Assembly (NCBI RefSeq): GCF_000172415.1
Contig: NZ_ABLD01000005.1
Location: forward strand, 248,001-312,000
Source of the DNA: Paraburkholderia graminis C4D1M
GTDB taxonomy: Bacteria; Pseudomonadota; Gammaproteobacteria; Burkholderiales; Burkholderiaceae
DNA: 64,000 nucleotides
Direction of reading: 5' to 3'
Shown: in pieces, positions 18,261 through 25,532 of the stretch
How positions within the stretch are numbered: position 1 is the first letter of the stretch
Layout of the letters: each line of letters opens with the position of its first letter
Notes under the pieces: model-generated
Told to the model about the DNA's origin: nothing
Databases searched by the model: none
What the model saw: the letters and a program-made list of their open reading frames with translations, nothing else
Made by a program: the position numbers and the translations under genes

Positions 18261-19610
18261 TCAAGCGCCTTTGGCAAGCGGGAATTCGATCGTGACTTCG
18301 AGGCCGGGGCCCGGCGTGCGATTGCGCAAGCGCAGCGCGCCGCGATAACGGCCGACGAGCCGCTGCACGATCGCCATGCCGAGACCCGTGCCGTTCGCCT
18401 GCGTGCGAGCGGAGTTCACACGATAGAACGGCCGTGTGACGAGCGCGAGTTGGTCTTCCGGAATGCCCGGGCCTTCGTCGACCACCGAAAGCTCGACTCG
18501 CGAGTGCGACACGCGCGTCTCCAGAATGACGTGCGGAATGCCGTCGCCATCGCTCAAACCATATTTGCGCGCGTTTTCCAGCAGATTGCCGACGACGCGC
18601 CGCATGTCGGTCTCGTCCGCTTCGATCACCGCCGACGGCGCAAGCCGCGTGATCAGCCGCATGCTGTCCTCGCTTTGCATGCGCGCGGCGAGTTCGCTTG
18701 CGATCACCGACAGATCGACCGGCTCTGGCACGCGCTGCACCGGCCGCGCGTAATCGAGGAAGCGGCCGATGATCATATCCATCTGCTCGATGTCGTCGAC
18801 CATTGCGTCTTTCGTGCTTTGATCGGACGGACTCATTTCTGTTTCGAGCCGCAGCCGCGCGAGCGGCGTGCGCAGATCGTGCGAGATGCCGGCGAGCATC
18901 AAGGCGCGGTCGGCCTCGAGCTGTTCGAGGTCCCGCACCATCTGGTTGAAACTGCGATTGGTTTCGGCGGCCACGCCCATGCCGCGCTCGGGCAGCGGTT
19001 CGGGCGACTGGCCCGAGCCGACCCGGCGCGCGGCCATCGCGAGACGTGCGAACGGCCGGTTGACGAGACTCGTGATGAAGGCCGCGCCGAATAGCGACAA
19101 CGCAAGCGCGAACACGCCCCAGCCGGCCCATTGCAGGCCGGTCGCATTGTCGAGCTGATCGCGGTCGAGGGCGACCCAGTAATCGTCGTCGTCGATCTTG
19201 AAGCTGATCCACACGCCAGGGATGTCGTTGACGCTTTGCGCGATCACGGTGTCGTCGCCGAGACGGCCGCGAATGTCGTGTTCGATCAGCCGGTTCAGCG
19301 ACTCGTCGGGCTGCAGCTTGAACTTGTCGGTGGTTTCGCGCGGATACACGCGCACGCCTTCATTGCTTTCCAGATCTTGCAGCAACGCGCGCCGCAGATC
19401 GGGATCGGAATAAAGGAGTGCCGTGCGTGTGAGCTTGACGATGGCGACGAGCTGCAACGCCACGCGCTGCGCGCGCGGCTCGCGTTCGATCACCCGGAAG
19501 CTCTGGAACCACGCGGCGAGACTGACTGCGATCAACAGCGCGATCAGCAGAAAGGTCCGCCAGAAAAGGCCGCCGAACGCGAGCGTCAGGAGGCGCCGGT
19601 CGATCCGCAT
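18261..19610 (-). CDS. EnvZ/RisS-type membrane sensor histidine kinase
   Basis: Partner kinase of the OmpR-type regulator encoded 44 bases upstream. The 449-residue product has a short cytoplasmic N-terminus, TM1 (about 14-36), a periplasmic region of about 120 residues, TM2 (about 160-182), HAMP, dimerisation/phosphotransfer box AGISHDLRTPLARLRLE (His244), and HATPase with N box NLLENARKYG, VDEGPGIPEDQ, and the lid GTGLGMAIV. Start ATG 19608-19610. Called EnvZ/RisS because of the paired OmpR-like regulator and domain plan; the specific signal is not readable. Not in an operon with ahpC (gap 18146-18260). Confidence 0.88.
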   Translation of the reverse strand: MRIDRRLLTLAFGGLFWRTFLLIALLIAVSLAAWFQSFRVIEREPRAQRVALQLVAIVKLTRTALLYSDPDLRRALLQDLESNEGVRVYPRETTDKFKLQPDESLNRLIEHDIRGRLGDDTVIAQSVNDIPGVWISFKIDDDDYWVALDRDQLDNATGLQWAGWGVFALALSLFGAAFITSLVNRPFARLAMAARRVGSGQSPEPLPERGMGVAAETNRSFNQMVRDLEQLEADRALMLAGISHDLRTPLARLRLETEMSPSDQSTKDAMVDDIEQMDMIIGRFLDYARPVQRVPEPVDLSVIASELAARMQSEDSMRLITRLAPSAVIEADETDMRRVVGNLLENARKYGLSDGDGIPHVILETRVSHSRVELSVVDEGPGIPEDQLALVTRPFYRVNSARTQANGTGLGMAIVQRLVGRYRGALRLRNRTPGPGLEVTIEFPLAKGA

Positions 19611-19654
19611 GGGCCCTTCTTATCTGAAAACAAAAGCTTGAGGTGTGAACAAAC

Positions 19655-20389
19655 TCAGGCTGCGCCGTCGGGAATGAACACGTAGCCAAGACCCCATACC
19701 GTCTGAATGAAGCGCGGGCTGCCTGGGTCGGGCTCGATCAGCTTGCGCAGACGGGAGATCTGCACGTCGAGGCTGCGGTCGAACACTTCGTATTCGCGGC
19801 CGCGAGCGAGTTCCATCAGCTTCTCGCGCGACAGCGGCTGGCGCGGATGACGCGCGAATACCTTGAGCACCGAAAACTCGCCGGTGGTCAGCGGAATTTC
19901 CTGGCCTGCCTTGGTAAGCGTACGGGTCGCGAGATTGAGCGCGAACTCGCCGAACTCGAAGACCTCGGTGGTTTCGGACGGCGCGCCCGGCAATTCCGAC
20001 GGCGACTGACGGCGCAACACAGCATGAATTCGCGCGACGAGTTCGCGCGGATTGAACGGCTTCGGCAGATAGTCGTCAGCGCCCATTTCGAGGCCGACGA
20101 TACGATCGACGTCTTCGCCCTTGGCCGTCAGCATGATGATCGGCGTGCGGTCGTTGCTGCCGCGCAGACGCCGGCAGATGGACAGGCCGTCCTCGCCTGG
20201 TAGCATGAGGTCGAGCACCAGCAGATCGAAGCGCTCGCGCACCCACAGCTTGTTCATGGACGGCGCGTTCTCCGCCACATAAACATTGAAGCCTTGTTCG
20301 CCGAGGTAGCGGCGCAGCAGGTCGCGCAGGCGCGGATCGTCGTCGACGACGAGGATTTTCGAAGGGTTTTTGGTTTCCATGGTCGGCAT
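19655..20389 (-). CDS. ompR: OmpR/RisA-family response regulator
   Basis: Receiver plus winged-helix DNA-binding protein, 244 residues. Receiver: VVDDDPR acidic pocket, phosphoacceptor Asp60 in LVLDLMLPGEDG, Thr in MLTAKGE, and Lys in YLPKPFNPREL. C-terminal Trans_reg_C domain (about 145-240): LTTGEFSVLKVF, the recognition helix region RSLDVQISRLRKLIE, and the wing QTVWGLGYVF. The first ATG (20387-20389) or the one three codons later (METKNPSK) could be used. Heads a two-gene unit with the kinase and is divergent from a small exported protein. Repeated GTTACA boxes lie 45-60 bases upstream and could be self-regulatory. Confidence 0.9.
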   Translation of the reverse strand: MPTMETKNPSKILVVDDDPRLRDLLRRYLGEQGFNVYVAENAPSMNKLWVRERFDLLVLDLMLPGEDGLSICRRLRGSNDRTPIIMLTAKGEDVDRIVGLEMGADDYLPKPFNPRELVARIHAVLRRQSPSELPGAPSETTEVFEFGEFALNLATRTLTKAGQEIPLTTGEFSVLKVFARHPRQPLSREKLMELARGREYEVFDRSLDVQISRLRKLIEPDPGSPRFIQTVWGLGYVFIPDGAA

Positions 20390-20433
20390 CTTAGCGCGAT
20401 TAGAAAGTGGTGCGCGGTTGCATCATTTGTCGA

Positions 20434-20449
20434 GTTACAGTCAGTTACA
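20434..20449. promoter_or_regulatory. Two GTTACA direct repeats 10 bp apart upstream of ompR
   Basis: GTTACA at 20434-20439 and 20444-20449, one helical turn apart, in the divergent region between ompR and a small exported protein. A related TTTACC follows at 20453. OmpR-family proteins bind tandem half-sites with about 10-bp period, so this is a plausible operator, but no binding data are at hand. Confidence 0.4.
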
Positions 20450-20618
20450 AAATTTACCCTGCCTGTGGCACGGCGTAAAGCGACGCCAGTTAGACTCCTT
20501 TACTGAATGCGGCTGTTCGGTGGATACTTCACTCGACTAAAACCCACGCGCCCGGCTCGTAACCGGGTTTGTCACACGCATTTGAGGTCGCCGGTTGCCG
20601 CGCCACGAAGGGAACAAC

Positions 20619-20945
20619 ATGAAGGGAGGGGTTTGGCCGAATGTGCGCCTGAACGTGATTGCACTGGCGGTTGCCGGTACGCTCGCAGGCACATTGGGAT
20701 CAACGCTCGCCCACGCCCAGCCTTCTGCCGACAGAGCTGCGAGCGCGCGCGCGCCCAGACTGAGCCCCTCAAAAGCAAACCGTCATGACTCGAACAGCGA
20801 GCGGCCTGCATCGGACGTGATGTTGCGCACCGCGGTTCCCCCCGACCTTGATCAACGCCGCCGCGATGGGCATATGACGCCGGACGAACGTCGTTTGCTG
20901 AGGCAGCATATCGAAGATGCTGTGCGGGAGCTTTATAAGCGGTAG
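20619..20945 (+). CDS. Small exported hypothetical protein
   Basis: A 108-residue product with a signal peptide: charged start MKGGVWPNVRL, hydrophobic core around residues 11-27, and probable cleavage after LAHA. The mature part is basic and ends with a coherent C-terminal helix (MTPDERRLLRQHIEDAVRELY). Start ATG 20619 has a good ribosome site (GAAGGGA, 20607-20613). The C-terminal motif resembles Burkholderia periplasmic proteins of unknown role. Divergent from ompR/envZ, so possibly under that system's control; this is inference from position alone. Confidence 0.7.
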   Translation: MKGGVWPNVRLNVIALAVAGTLAGTLGSTLAHAQPSADRAASARAPRLSPSKANRHDSNSERPASDVMLRTAVPPDLDQRRRDGHMTPDERRLLRQHIEDAVRELYKR

Positions 20946-21270
20946 GGTTTTGGTGGTGGTGGTCGTCGTGCTTGTTCTGGTTTTAGCGTTCCACGCTGTC
21001 TTTCCGTTCTTGTGCTGTCTTGTGCTTGTTCGCACTTGCATCGCTCTTCGCTGTGCTTCCCGTTCGTGATTTTGCTGGGCATGTCTTGCTCATCATGCTG
21101 ACAAGGTGTGTCGAGTCTTGCATATGGCCTGTGTACTAGAAGCGGGCAGACAAGGGAGCGGCATGCCGCATGCGATGCGTCATCGTGCGTGAAGATGCGG
21201 TCTGTCATGAACGCATCGCGCGCCTTGCACATTTGCTCGCCAGTGATTCGCGCATCCTTCCGGACGCCCC
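20946..21270. other. Non-coding region before the DUF1501 gene
   Basis: 325 bases with a G/T-rich strand bias just after the small exported protein (GGTGGTGGTGGTCGTCGTG). No intrinsic terminator with a T tract, no tRNA, and no convincing gene or promoter was identified. Confidence 0.5.
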
Positions 21271-22473
21271 ATGAAACGACGCAGCTTTCTCTCGATGAGC
21301 GCCGCCGCCAGCGCGGCCCTCTGGCTGCCTCGCACATTCGGCGCTGAGCCCGCCGCGCACAGGGCACGTCACGCTCCAGTGTTCGCGCGCGATAACGGCA
21401 AGCTGCTGATCCTCATCGAATTGAAGGGCGGCAATGACGGTCTGAACACCGTCATTCCGTTCGCCGATCCGGCGTACTACCGGCTCCGTAAGCGCATCGC
21501 AATCAGACGCGAGCACGCGATTCAACTCGACGAACGCACGGCGCTGCATCCATCGCTCGAACCGTTGATGCCTTTGTGGCGAAGCGGGCAGCTTGCGATC
21601 GTTCAGGGCGTCGGTTACGCGGCGCCCAACCTCTCGCATTTTCGTTCGATGCAGATATGGGACACGGCATCGCGCTCCGATCAGTACCTGCGCGAAGGCT
21701 GGCTCAGTCGCGCGTTCGACAGCGCGTCGGCGGCGGCTGGTTTTGCCGCTGAGGGCGTCGTGATCGGCAGCGCTGAAATGGGACCGTTGGCGCTGGGCGG
21801 CGGTGACGGGGCGCGTGCCGGTCGCACTCAAGTTGTAGAGGCCGGGAAAGGCATCGCTCAACTATGTGGTCGGCCGCTGCGCGCACAAGACGCAACGCGA
21901 CTGACGACCGCGTTTCCATGCAGCAGGTTCGGCGCGTCGATAGAAAGCGCGATGCAGATGCTCGCGGCCCGCGATAGGTTGCGCGTGCAAGCACAGCAAG
22001 GGCAGGCACTGCGACTACATGCTGCGCAAGCGGACACGACCGCCCCCGCAACCGCAATCCGCCTGACGCTAAACGGCTTCGATACGCATCAGAATCAGCC
22101 GGAGCGCCACCGTCTGTTGCTCACGCAATTTGCCGAAGGTTTGGCCGCGATGCGATCGGCGCTTGTCGAACTGGGCCGTTGGAACGACACACTCGTGATG
22201 ACGTACAGCGAGTTCGGGCGGCATCCGCGTGAGAATGGCAGCGCCGGCACGGACCACGGCACCGTGGCGCCGCATTTCATGATGGGTGGACGAGTGCTCG
22301 GCGGCTTGCACGGCGTGCCGCCGCAGTTGGCGCGGCTCGACGGCAATGGGGAGCTGCCGGTCGGCGTCGATTTTCGACAGCTTTACGCGACGGTGCTCGC
22401 GCGCTGGTGGCGTGTCGACGCACAGGCGATCTTGCGGCAGCAGTTCGAGCCACTCCCTTTGCTGCACATCTGA
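21271..22473 (+). CDS. DUF1501 family protein with Tat signal
   Basis: Secreted/periplasmic protein of the DUF1501 family, of unknown activity (alkaline-phosphatase-like sulfatase superfamily by distant relation). The N-terminus is a twin-arginine signal (MKRRSFLSMSAAASAALWLP), predicting export of a folded protein. Family landmarks: LIEIELKGGNDGLN-type segment (ILIELKGGNDGLNTV), HPSLEPLMPLWRSGQLAIVQGVGY, SHFRSMQIWDT, and the C-terminal YSEFGRHPRENGSAGTDHGTV with conserved His/Asp. 400 residues, normal length. DUF1501 genes are usually next to a DUF1800 gene; none is present here. It is convergent with the synthase-like gene. Confidence 0.85.
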   Translation: MKRRSFLSMSAAASAALWLPRTFGAEPAAHRARHAPVFARDNGKLLILIELKGGNDGLNTVIPFADPAYYRLRKRIAIRREHAIQLDERTALHPSLEPLMPLWRSGQLAIVQGVGYAAPNLSHFRSMQIWDTASRSDQYLREGWLSRAFDSASAAAGFAAEGVVIGSAEMGPLALGGGDGARAGRTQVVEAGKGIAQLCGRPLRAQDATRLTTAFPCSRFGASIESAMQMLAARDRLRVQAQQGQALRLHAAQADTTAPATAIRLTLNGFDTHQNQPERHRLLLTQFAEGLAAMRSALVELGRWNDTLVMTYSEFGRHPRENGSAGTDHGTVAPHFMMGGRVLGGLHGVPPQLARLDGNGELPVGVDFRQLYATVLARWWRVDAQAILRQQFEPLPLLHI

Positions 22474-22498
22474 CGACGGCGCGCGCCGCCCGTTACGC

Positions 22499-23359
22499 TT
22501 ACTTTGCGCGCCACGCGATCCACAGCTTGCGGACCGGCGTCAACGCGATACGTTGATGCAGCACGTGATAACCGTCGCGCTCTATTTCATCGAGCAACGC
22601 GCCAGCAAGCGCGCCCTGCGCAAGCAGCGTGCGCTGCGAACGGCGCTCGCTGCGCGGCACCGCGGCGAGCGCGCTATGCAAGGCATCGCGGGCACGCTTC
22701 GTCTGAAAGCGCATGAGTTCCGTGAACGCATCCGAATATTTTCGATTGATCAGGTCCGCGGCTGTCACACTGAAGCGCTGCATTTCGTCAATAGGAATGT
22801 AGATGCGGCCGTGGCGCGCATCGTTGCCCGTTTCCGCCACGAGTTGTGCGAGCAGCAGCGCTTCGCCTAACGGCGTGGACCAGCCAGGAGCCTGCGCGCC
22901 GTCGGTGGGTGCGCTGGTGTGTGCGCTCGTGGATCCATTCGTGCTCGCCGCGCGCGCCACAAGCGCGGCAAAAGTGCCGCCGACCGCCTGCACGTAGCGG
23001 CGCAAATTCGGATAGTCCAGGTAACGCGCTTGGTCGAGATCCATCTCGAAGCCGCCAAGCAGCGTCTGCAACGCGGGGTATTCCGCTTTGACGTCGGGCA
23101 GCGAAGCCGCGAGCGCCTTTGCAACCGGGTGCGTGGGCGACCCCGCAGCCAACGCGCCGAGTTCGTTTTGCCACCACGCGAGCTTGGTGCGGCCAATCGC
23201 GGGGTCGCTCACTTCCTTGACCGTTTCCTCGAACTCGCGGCGCAGTGCGAAGAGCGCGGTCAAGCGCGGCTGACTGGCGGCCGGCGCTTGCCGCAGCGCG
23301 TAGTAGGCGCTCGATCCAGGGGGCGCCGCTTTTTGCTGGCAATATTCGTCGAAATTCAC
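22499..23359 (-). CDS. Squalene/phytoene synthase family protein with non-canonical metal motifs
   Basis: About 286 residues, all-helical trans-isoprenyl synthase fold. I start at the GTG at 23357-23359 (VNFDEYCQQKAAPPGSSAYYALR); an upstream ATG at 23401 is an alternative. Family features: SSAYYALR, ALFALRREFEETVKEV, the AVGGTFAALVA segment, and NDARHGRIYIPIDEM. True synthases (HpnD, CrtB, squalene synthase) bind Mg-diphosphate through DxxxD motifs. Here the first is EETVK (residues 44-48) and the second ETGND (176-180), so three of four aspartates are changed. It may be a non-catalytic relative (NDUFAF6-like) or have altered chemistry. No hopanoid genes are nearby, so I do not assign hpnD. 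Confidence 0.75.
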   Translation of the reverse strand: MNFDEYCQQKAAPPGSSAYYALRQAPAASQPRLTALFALRREFEETVKEVSDPAIGRTKLAWWQNELGALAAGSPTHPVAKALAASLPDVKAEYPALQTLLGGFEMDLDQARYLDYPNLRRYVQAVGGTFAALVARAASTNGSTSAHTSAPTDGAQAPGWSTPLGEALLLAQLVAETGNDARHGRIYIPIDEMQRFSVTAADLINRKYSDAFTELMRFQTKRARDALHSALAAVPRSERRSQRTLLAQGALAGALLDEIERDGYHVLHQRIALTPVRKLWIAWRAK

Positions 23360-23470
23360 GGCGTGGAATGTGGGGAAGGGCAGGCGAAGTGAGCACGGCA
23401 TGCGTGCGCGAAGCCGAAAATTGTAGCATCGGCGGGGCAACGGCAGAGGCGCGAGCCGGATGCCCGGCAG

Positions 23471-23502
23471 TTGCAGACAAGCGCGAATCAATGCGTTAGA
23501 AT
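23471..23502 (+). promoter_or_regulatory. Candidate promoter for tRNA-Leu
   Basis: TTGCAG at 23471-23476 and TAGAAT at 23497-23502, about 88 bases before the tRNA. The spacing of 20 is long, and a shifted -35 (CAGACA, 23474-23479) would give 17. The -10 is good; the -35 is poor. Confidence 0.4.
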
Positions 23503-23589
23503 CTCGCGCTTACGCTTTTGGGCGCGTACATTTGAACGCGCCGGAAAGCATGCAGGACATCGGGCGAGACGTACAACGTTGGCCCGGCT

Positions 23590-23675
23590 GCGAGGGTGGC
23601 GAAATTGGTAGACGCACCAGTTTAGGTCCTGACGCCCGCAAGGGTGTAGGGGTTCGAGTCCCCTCCCTCGCACCA
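23590..23675 (+). tRNA. tRNA-Leu, anticodon UAG
   Basis: 86 bases including encoded CCA. Acceptor GCGAGGG pairs with CCCTCGC; D arm GCG/CGC; long variable arm (CGCCC GCAA GGGTG) as in type-II tRNAs; T arm AGGGG TTCGAGT CCCCT. The anticodon loop reads TTTAGGT (UAG, Leu). The anticodon stem is imperfect: after A26 only CCAG precedes the loop, one base short of the usual five, and the opposing strand is CCTGA. See findings. Confidence 0.9.
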
Positions 23676-24119
23676 TTAACTTCTCGATATAGAGCGGTCT
23701 GCGGATTTCCTTGGCGTGGTTGACCGGCGGCCTTGAAGCGAATCCGGGATTGTCGGCAGGAACATAACATCATCGAATTTCTTGACGTTGATGTGCTGCC
23801 CGCGCCGCGTATAGACATCTTCTGTCTTTCCAATGTATTGGATATTCCGCTGCCTCAAGAAGAAATAGAGTCCGCGGCGCTAGGCCGGAATCGGAACCTG
23901 TTGAAGGCCTGCGCGCTCAAGAAGCTTTCCGTGCATCGCTGCATTCTTTTCGCCGTTTTCTTTTCCAAACTTATCCACGGTCTTTGCGCCTGAAGAATCG
24001 TCGCCGGCGCGCTTGCGCGCCGTTTGCCAGACGCGGTAAATCTGGTGCGGGCCGGCGTACCGTTCGCGCGTCGTTGGGTCGATGAACAGCGGGCCGTTCG
24101 CTATGGCCCACCTGTACAA
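23676..24119 (-). pseudogene. Amber-interrupted GIY-YIG-domain frame, probable phage or island remnant
   Basis: A single minus-strand frame from a TTG at 24119 to the stop at 23676 carries one internal TAG at 23882-23880. Upstream of it: WAIANGPLFIDPTTRERYAG and WQTARKRAGDD, then KLLERAGLQQVPIPA. Downstream the frame resumes with RRGLYFFLRQRNIQYIGKT and VYTRRGQH, a clear GIY-YIG nuclease signature (GLY, YIG and the catalytic-type Arg). The break falls between VPIPA and RRGLYFF, where homologous N-terminal strands would normally be continuous. The first part faintly resembles the C-terminal half of tyrosine recombinases; this is weak. Lies directly against the tRNA-Leu 3' end, a common island target. 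Confidence 0.5.
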
Positions 24120-24153
24120 CTGAGACCGTCGGTCCGGTTCCGCAGGTTATCAA

Positions 24154-24381
24154 TCACTCGATATTCGGGAGTGCCGGCCATGCGTCGGGATCTCCACCCA
24201 TCGCCACACACATGTCCCGCATGAGGTCCGTGCTGACCTCGATCCACTCGGGCGTACCGAACGGAACGTCCTCGGGATTCTTTTTGCCCTGCGCTGAGCG
24301 AGTGCGGCGCACGGTCGCGCTGACTTCCTTCATTTCATCGAACAGAAGGTAGTCCGGCTTGGTCGGTTCGTTATCTGCCAT
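24154..24381 (-). CDS. Small hypothetical protein, 75 residues, phage-like
   Basis: Acidic soluble protein (MADNEPTKPDYLLFDEMKEV) with a coherent composition and a C-terminal DPDAWPALPNIE. Start ATG 24379-24381, with AAGAG immediately upstream on the coding strand. It is unrelated to any family I recognise; size and company suggest a mobile-element origin. It lies upstream, on the same strand, of the interrupted GIY-YIG frame. The surrounding sequence (23680-24460) is less GC-rich than the neighbouring core genes by eye, again fitting acquired DNA. Confidence 0.55.
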   Translation of the reverse strand: MADNEPTKPDYLLFDEMKEVSATVRRTRSAQGKKNPEDVPFGTPEWIEVSTDLMRDMCVAMGGDPDAWPALPNIE

Positions 24382-24726
24382 CTCTTGGTCTTTGGTATTT
24401 TTTTTGATTGATCGGAAAGATACTCCGATTTTCTGATGTCGTAACTTCCAATTTCGGAAACTTGTGCCGTCCTGTCATGCGGGACGAATCAAAAGCGCGC
24501 CCGACAATCTGCTGGCGAGGCTGCAATCAGGAATTGACGGCGGCCTGAAGCGGTACGACGCCGAGTGTTCGCGATCGTCGCGATGTGTAGTGAGAACCCC
24601 CGTCAGGTCATTGCACTCGCCGGGGCTCTTTCTTGGATGGCTCCTGGGTGACTCTTTTTTGGTGACCCGGATAGGTGGTGCGCGCGATGCAGGCCCGTAG
24701 AGGCCTGCATGGCGAGGTCAGGCCGC
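24382..24726. other. Non-coding region with hairpins next to the tRNA-Leu remnant
   Basis: 345 bases. AT-richer at its left end (24390-24440). Contains CCCCG...CGGGG around 24600-24627 followed by a T-containing tail, and a perfect 9-bp inverted repeat at 24687-24710. No gene was recognised. Confidence 0.45.
24687..24710. repeat. Perfect 9-bp inverted repeat after the 95-residue gene
   Basis: ATGCAGGCC (24687-24695) and GGCCTGCAT (24702-24710) with a 6-base loop. It lies just 3' of the minus-strand gene ending at 24727, where a terminator would be expected, but no T tract follows on that strand. Confidence 0.6.
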
Positions 24727-25014
24727 TCAGGCTTCCGGTGTGGCGGGCGGCGCCTGCGTGCCCGGCAGATCGGCTTGCGCGGCGCCCTCGAGAAAGCGCC
24801 GCGTCGATTCGAAAGCCTGCAACATCGGCTCGGGCCACGGCGTTTGCAGCATGACCGCCTGATGGTTTTCGAATGCCGACGACAACAGCTTCACCAGTTC
24901 CGGCGAACGCAGATGGCGCAACAGCACGCTTACCGCGATCGCCGTCGCCTGGCTCGCACCGGCCGTCTGGAGTTCCGACGCCGTGAGCGCCGCGACCTGT
25001 TTGTTGATGTCCAC
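24727..25014 (-). CDS. Conserved hypothetical protein, 95 residues
   Basis: Start is the GTG at 25012-25014, supported by AGGGAAG seven bases upstream on the coding strand; the frame is open further upstream but that part is Arg-rich and lacks a ribosome site. The product (VDINKQVAALTASELQTAGASQ...) is helical and soluble, with VSVLLRHLRSPELVKLLSSAFENHQ in the middle and a Pro/Ala-rich tail. No signal peptide or domain recognised. Composition is like core genes, so it probably lies outside the mobile remnant. Confidence 0.65.
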   Translation of the reverse strand: MDINKQVAALTASELQTAGASQATAIAVSVLLRHLRSPELVKLLSSAFENHQAVMLQTPWPEPMLQAFESTRRFLEGAAQADLPGTQAPPATPEA

Positions 25015-25532
25015 TGAAACTTCCCTGAATAGAGTTGGATGACTGGCTCGCGCGCCGCGCGGTTCATCGACTTGAATGGAAGCGATAACCCGGCGCACGC
25101 GGCGGACCCGGGATTTTGACACGGTTGGCGTTTTGCCGCGAAGACAGCGTCGCGATCAGTGAGAATGCGGCGCGCGGATAATCGCGTGCCGTTGTTCGGG
25201 TAATTGACTCGGCAAAGGCGCTGACAATAACGGTTCGATTCGGTAAGCGATTCGCTTTAATTAATCGACGCACATCAGCCGCATAATGAGCGATGAAATT
25301 TCGGCAAGTGTTGTCGGAGACGTGGCGACATCCGCGTTCAATTGGCTTGCCTGCCGCTCGTCATCATCTATCGGGGGATAGCTGCTTGAAAAGCCCGCTT
25401 TGCACGTCGCTTTGCATGTTATTCTGCGCGCCGATTTTCGCTGATTCCACATGCCGTATTCGCGGATAATCCGCGCGACCGAGGTTGCGATCAAACGGAT
25501 ATCGCCGGAAAACACAATAAAAGAGGGATGCG
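25015..25532. other. Long non-coding region upstream of the DUF2339 gene
   Basis: 518 bases, less GC-rich than its surroundings (for example TTTAATTAATCGA near 25256-25268). A minus-strand frame at 25261-25452 could encode a 63-residue peptide (MWNQRKSARRITCKATCKAG) but lacks a ribosome site. Presumably holds the promoter for the DUF2339-DUF3999 unit; I could not place it. Confidence 0.4.

Noticed and set aside
22499..23359. Assignment as hopanoid synthase HpnD
   Set aside because: The Asp-rich motifs that define active synthases are altered and no hpn genes adjoin it.
23880..24119. Tyrosine recombinase fragment next to tRNA-Leu
   Set aside because: WQTARKRAGDD and nearby text resemble an integrase only loosely, and no R-H-R-Y catalytic set is present; kept only as a remark under the interrupted frame.
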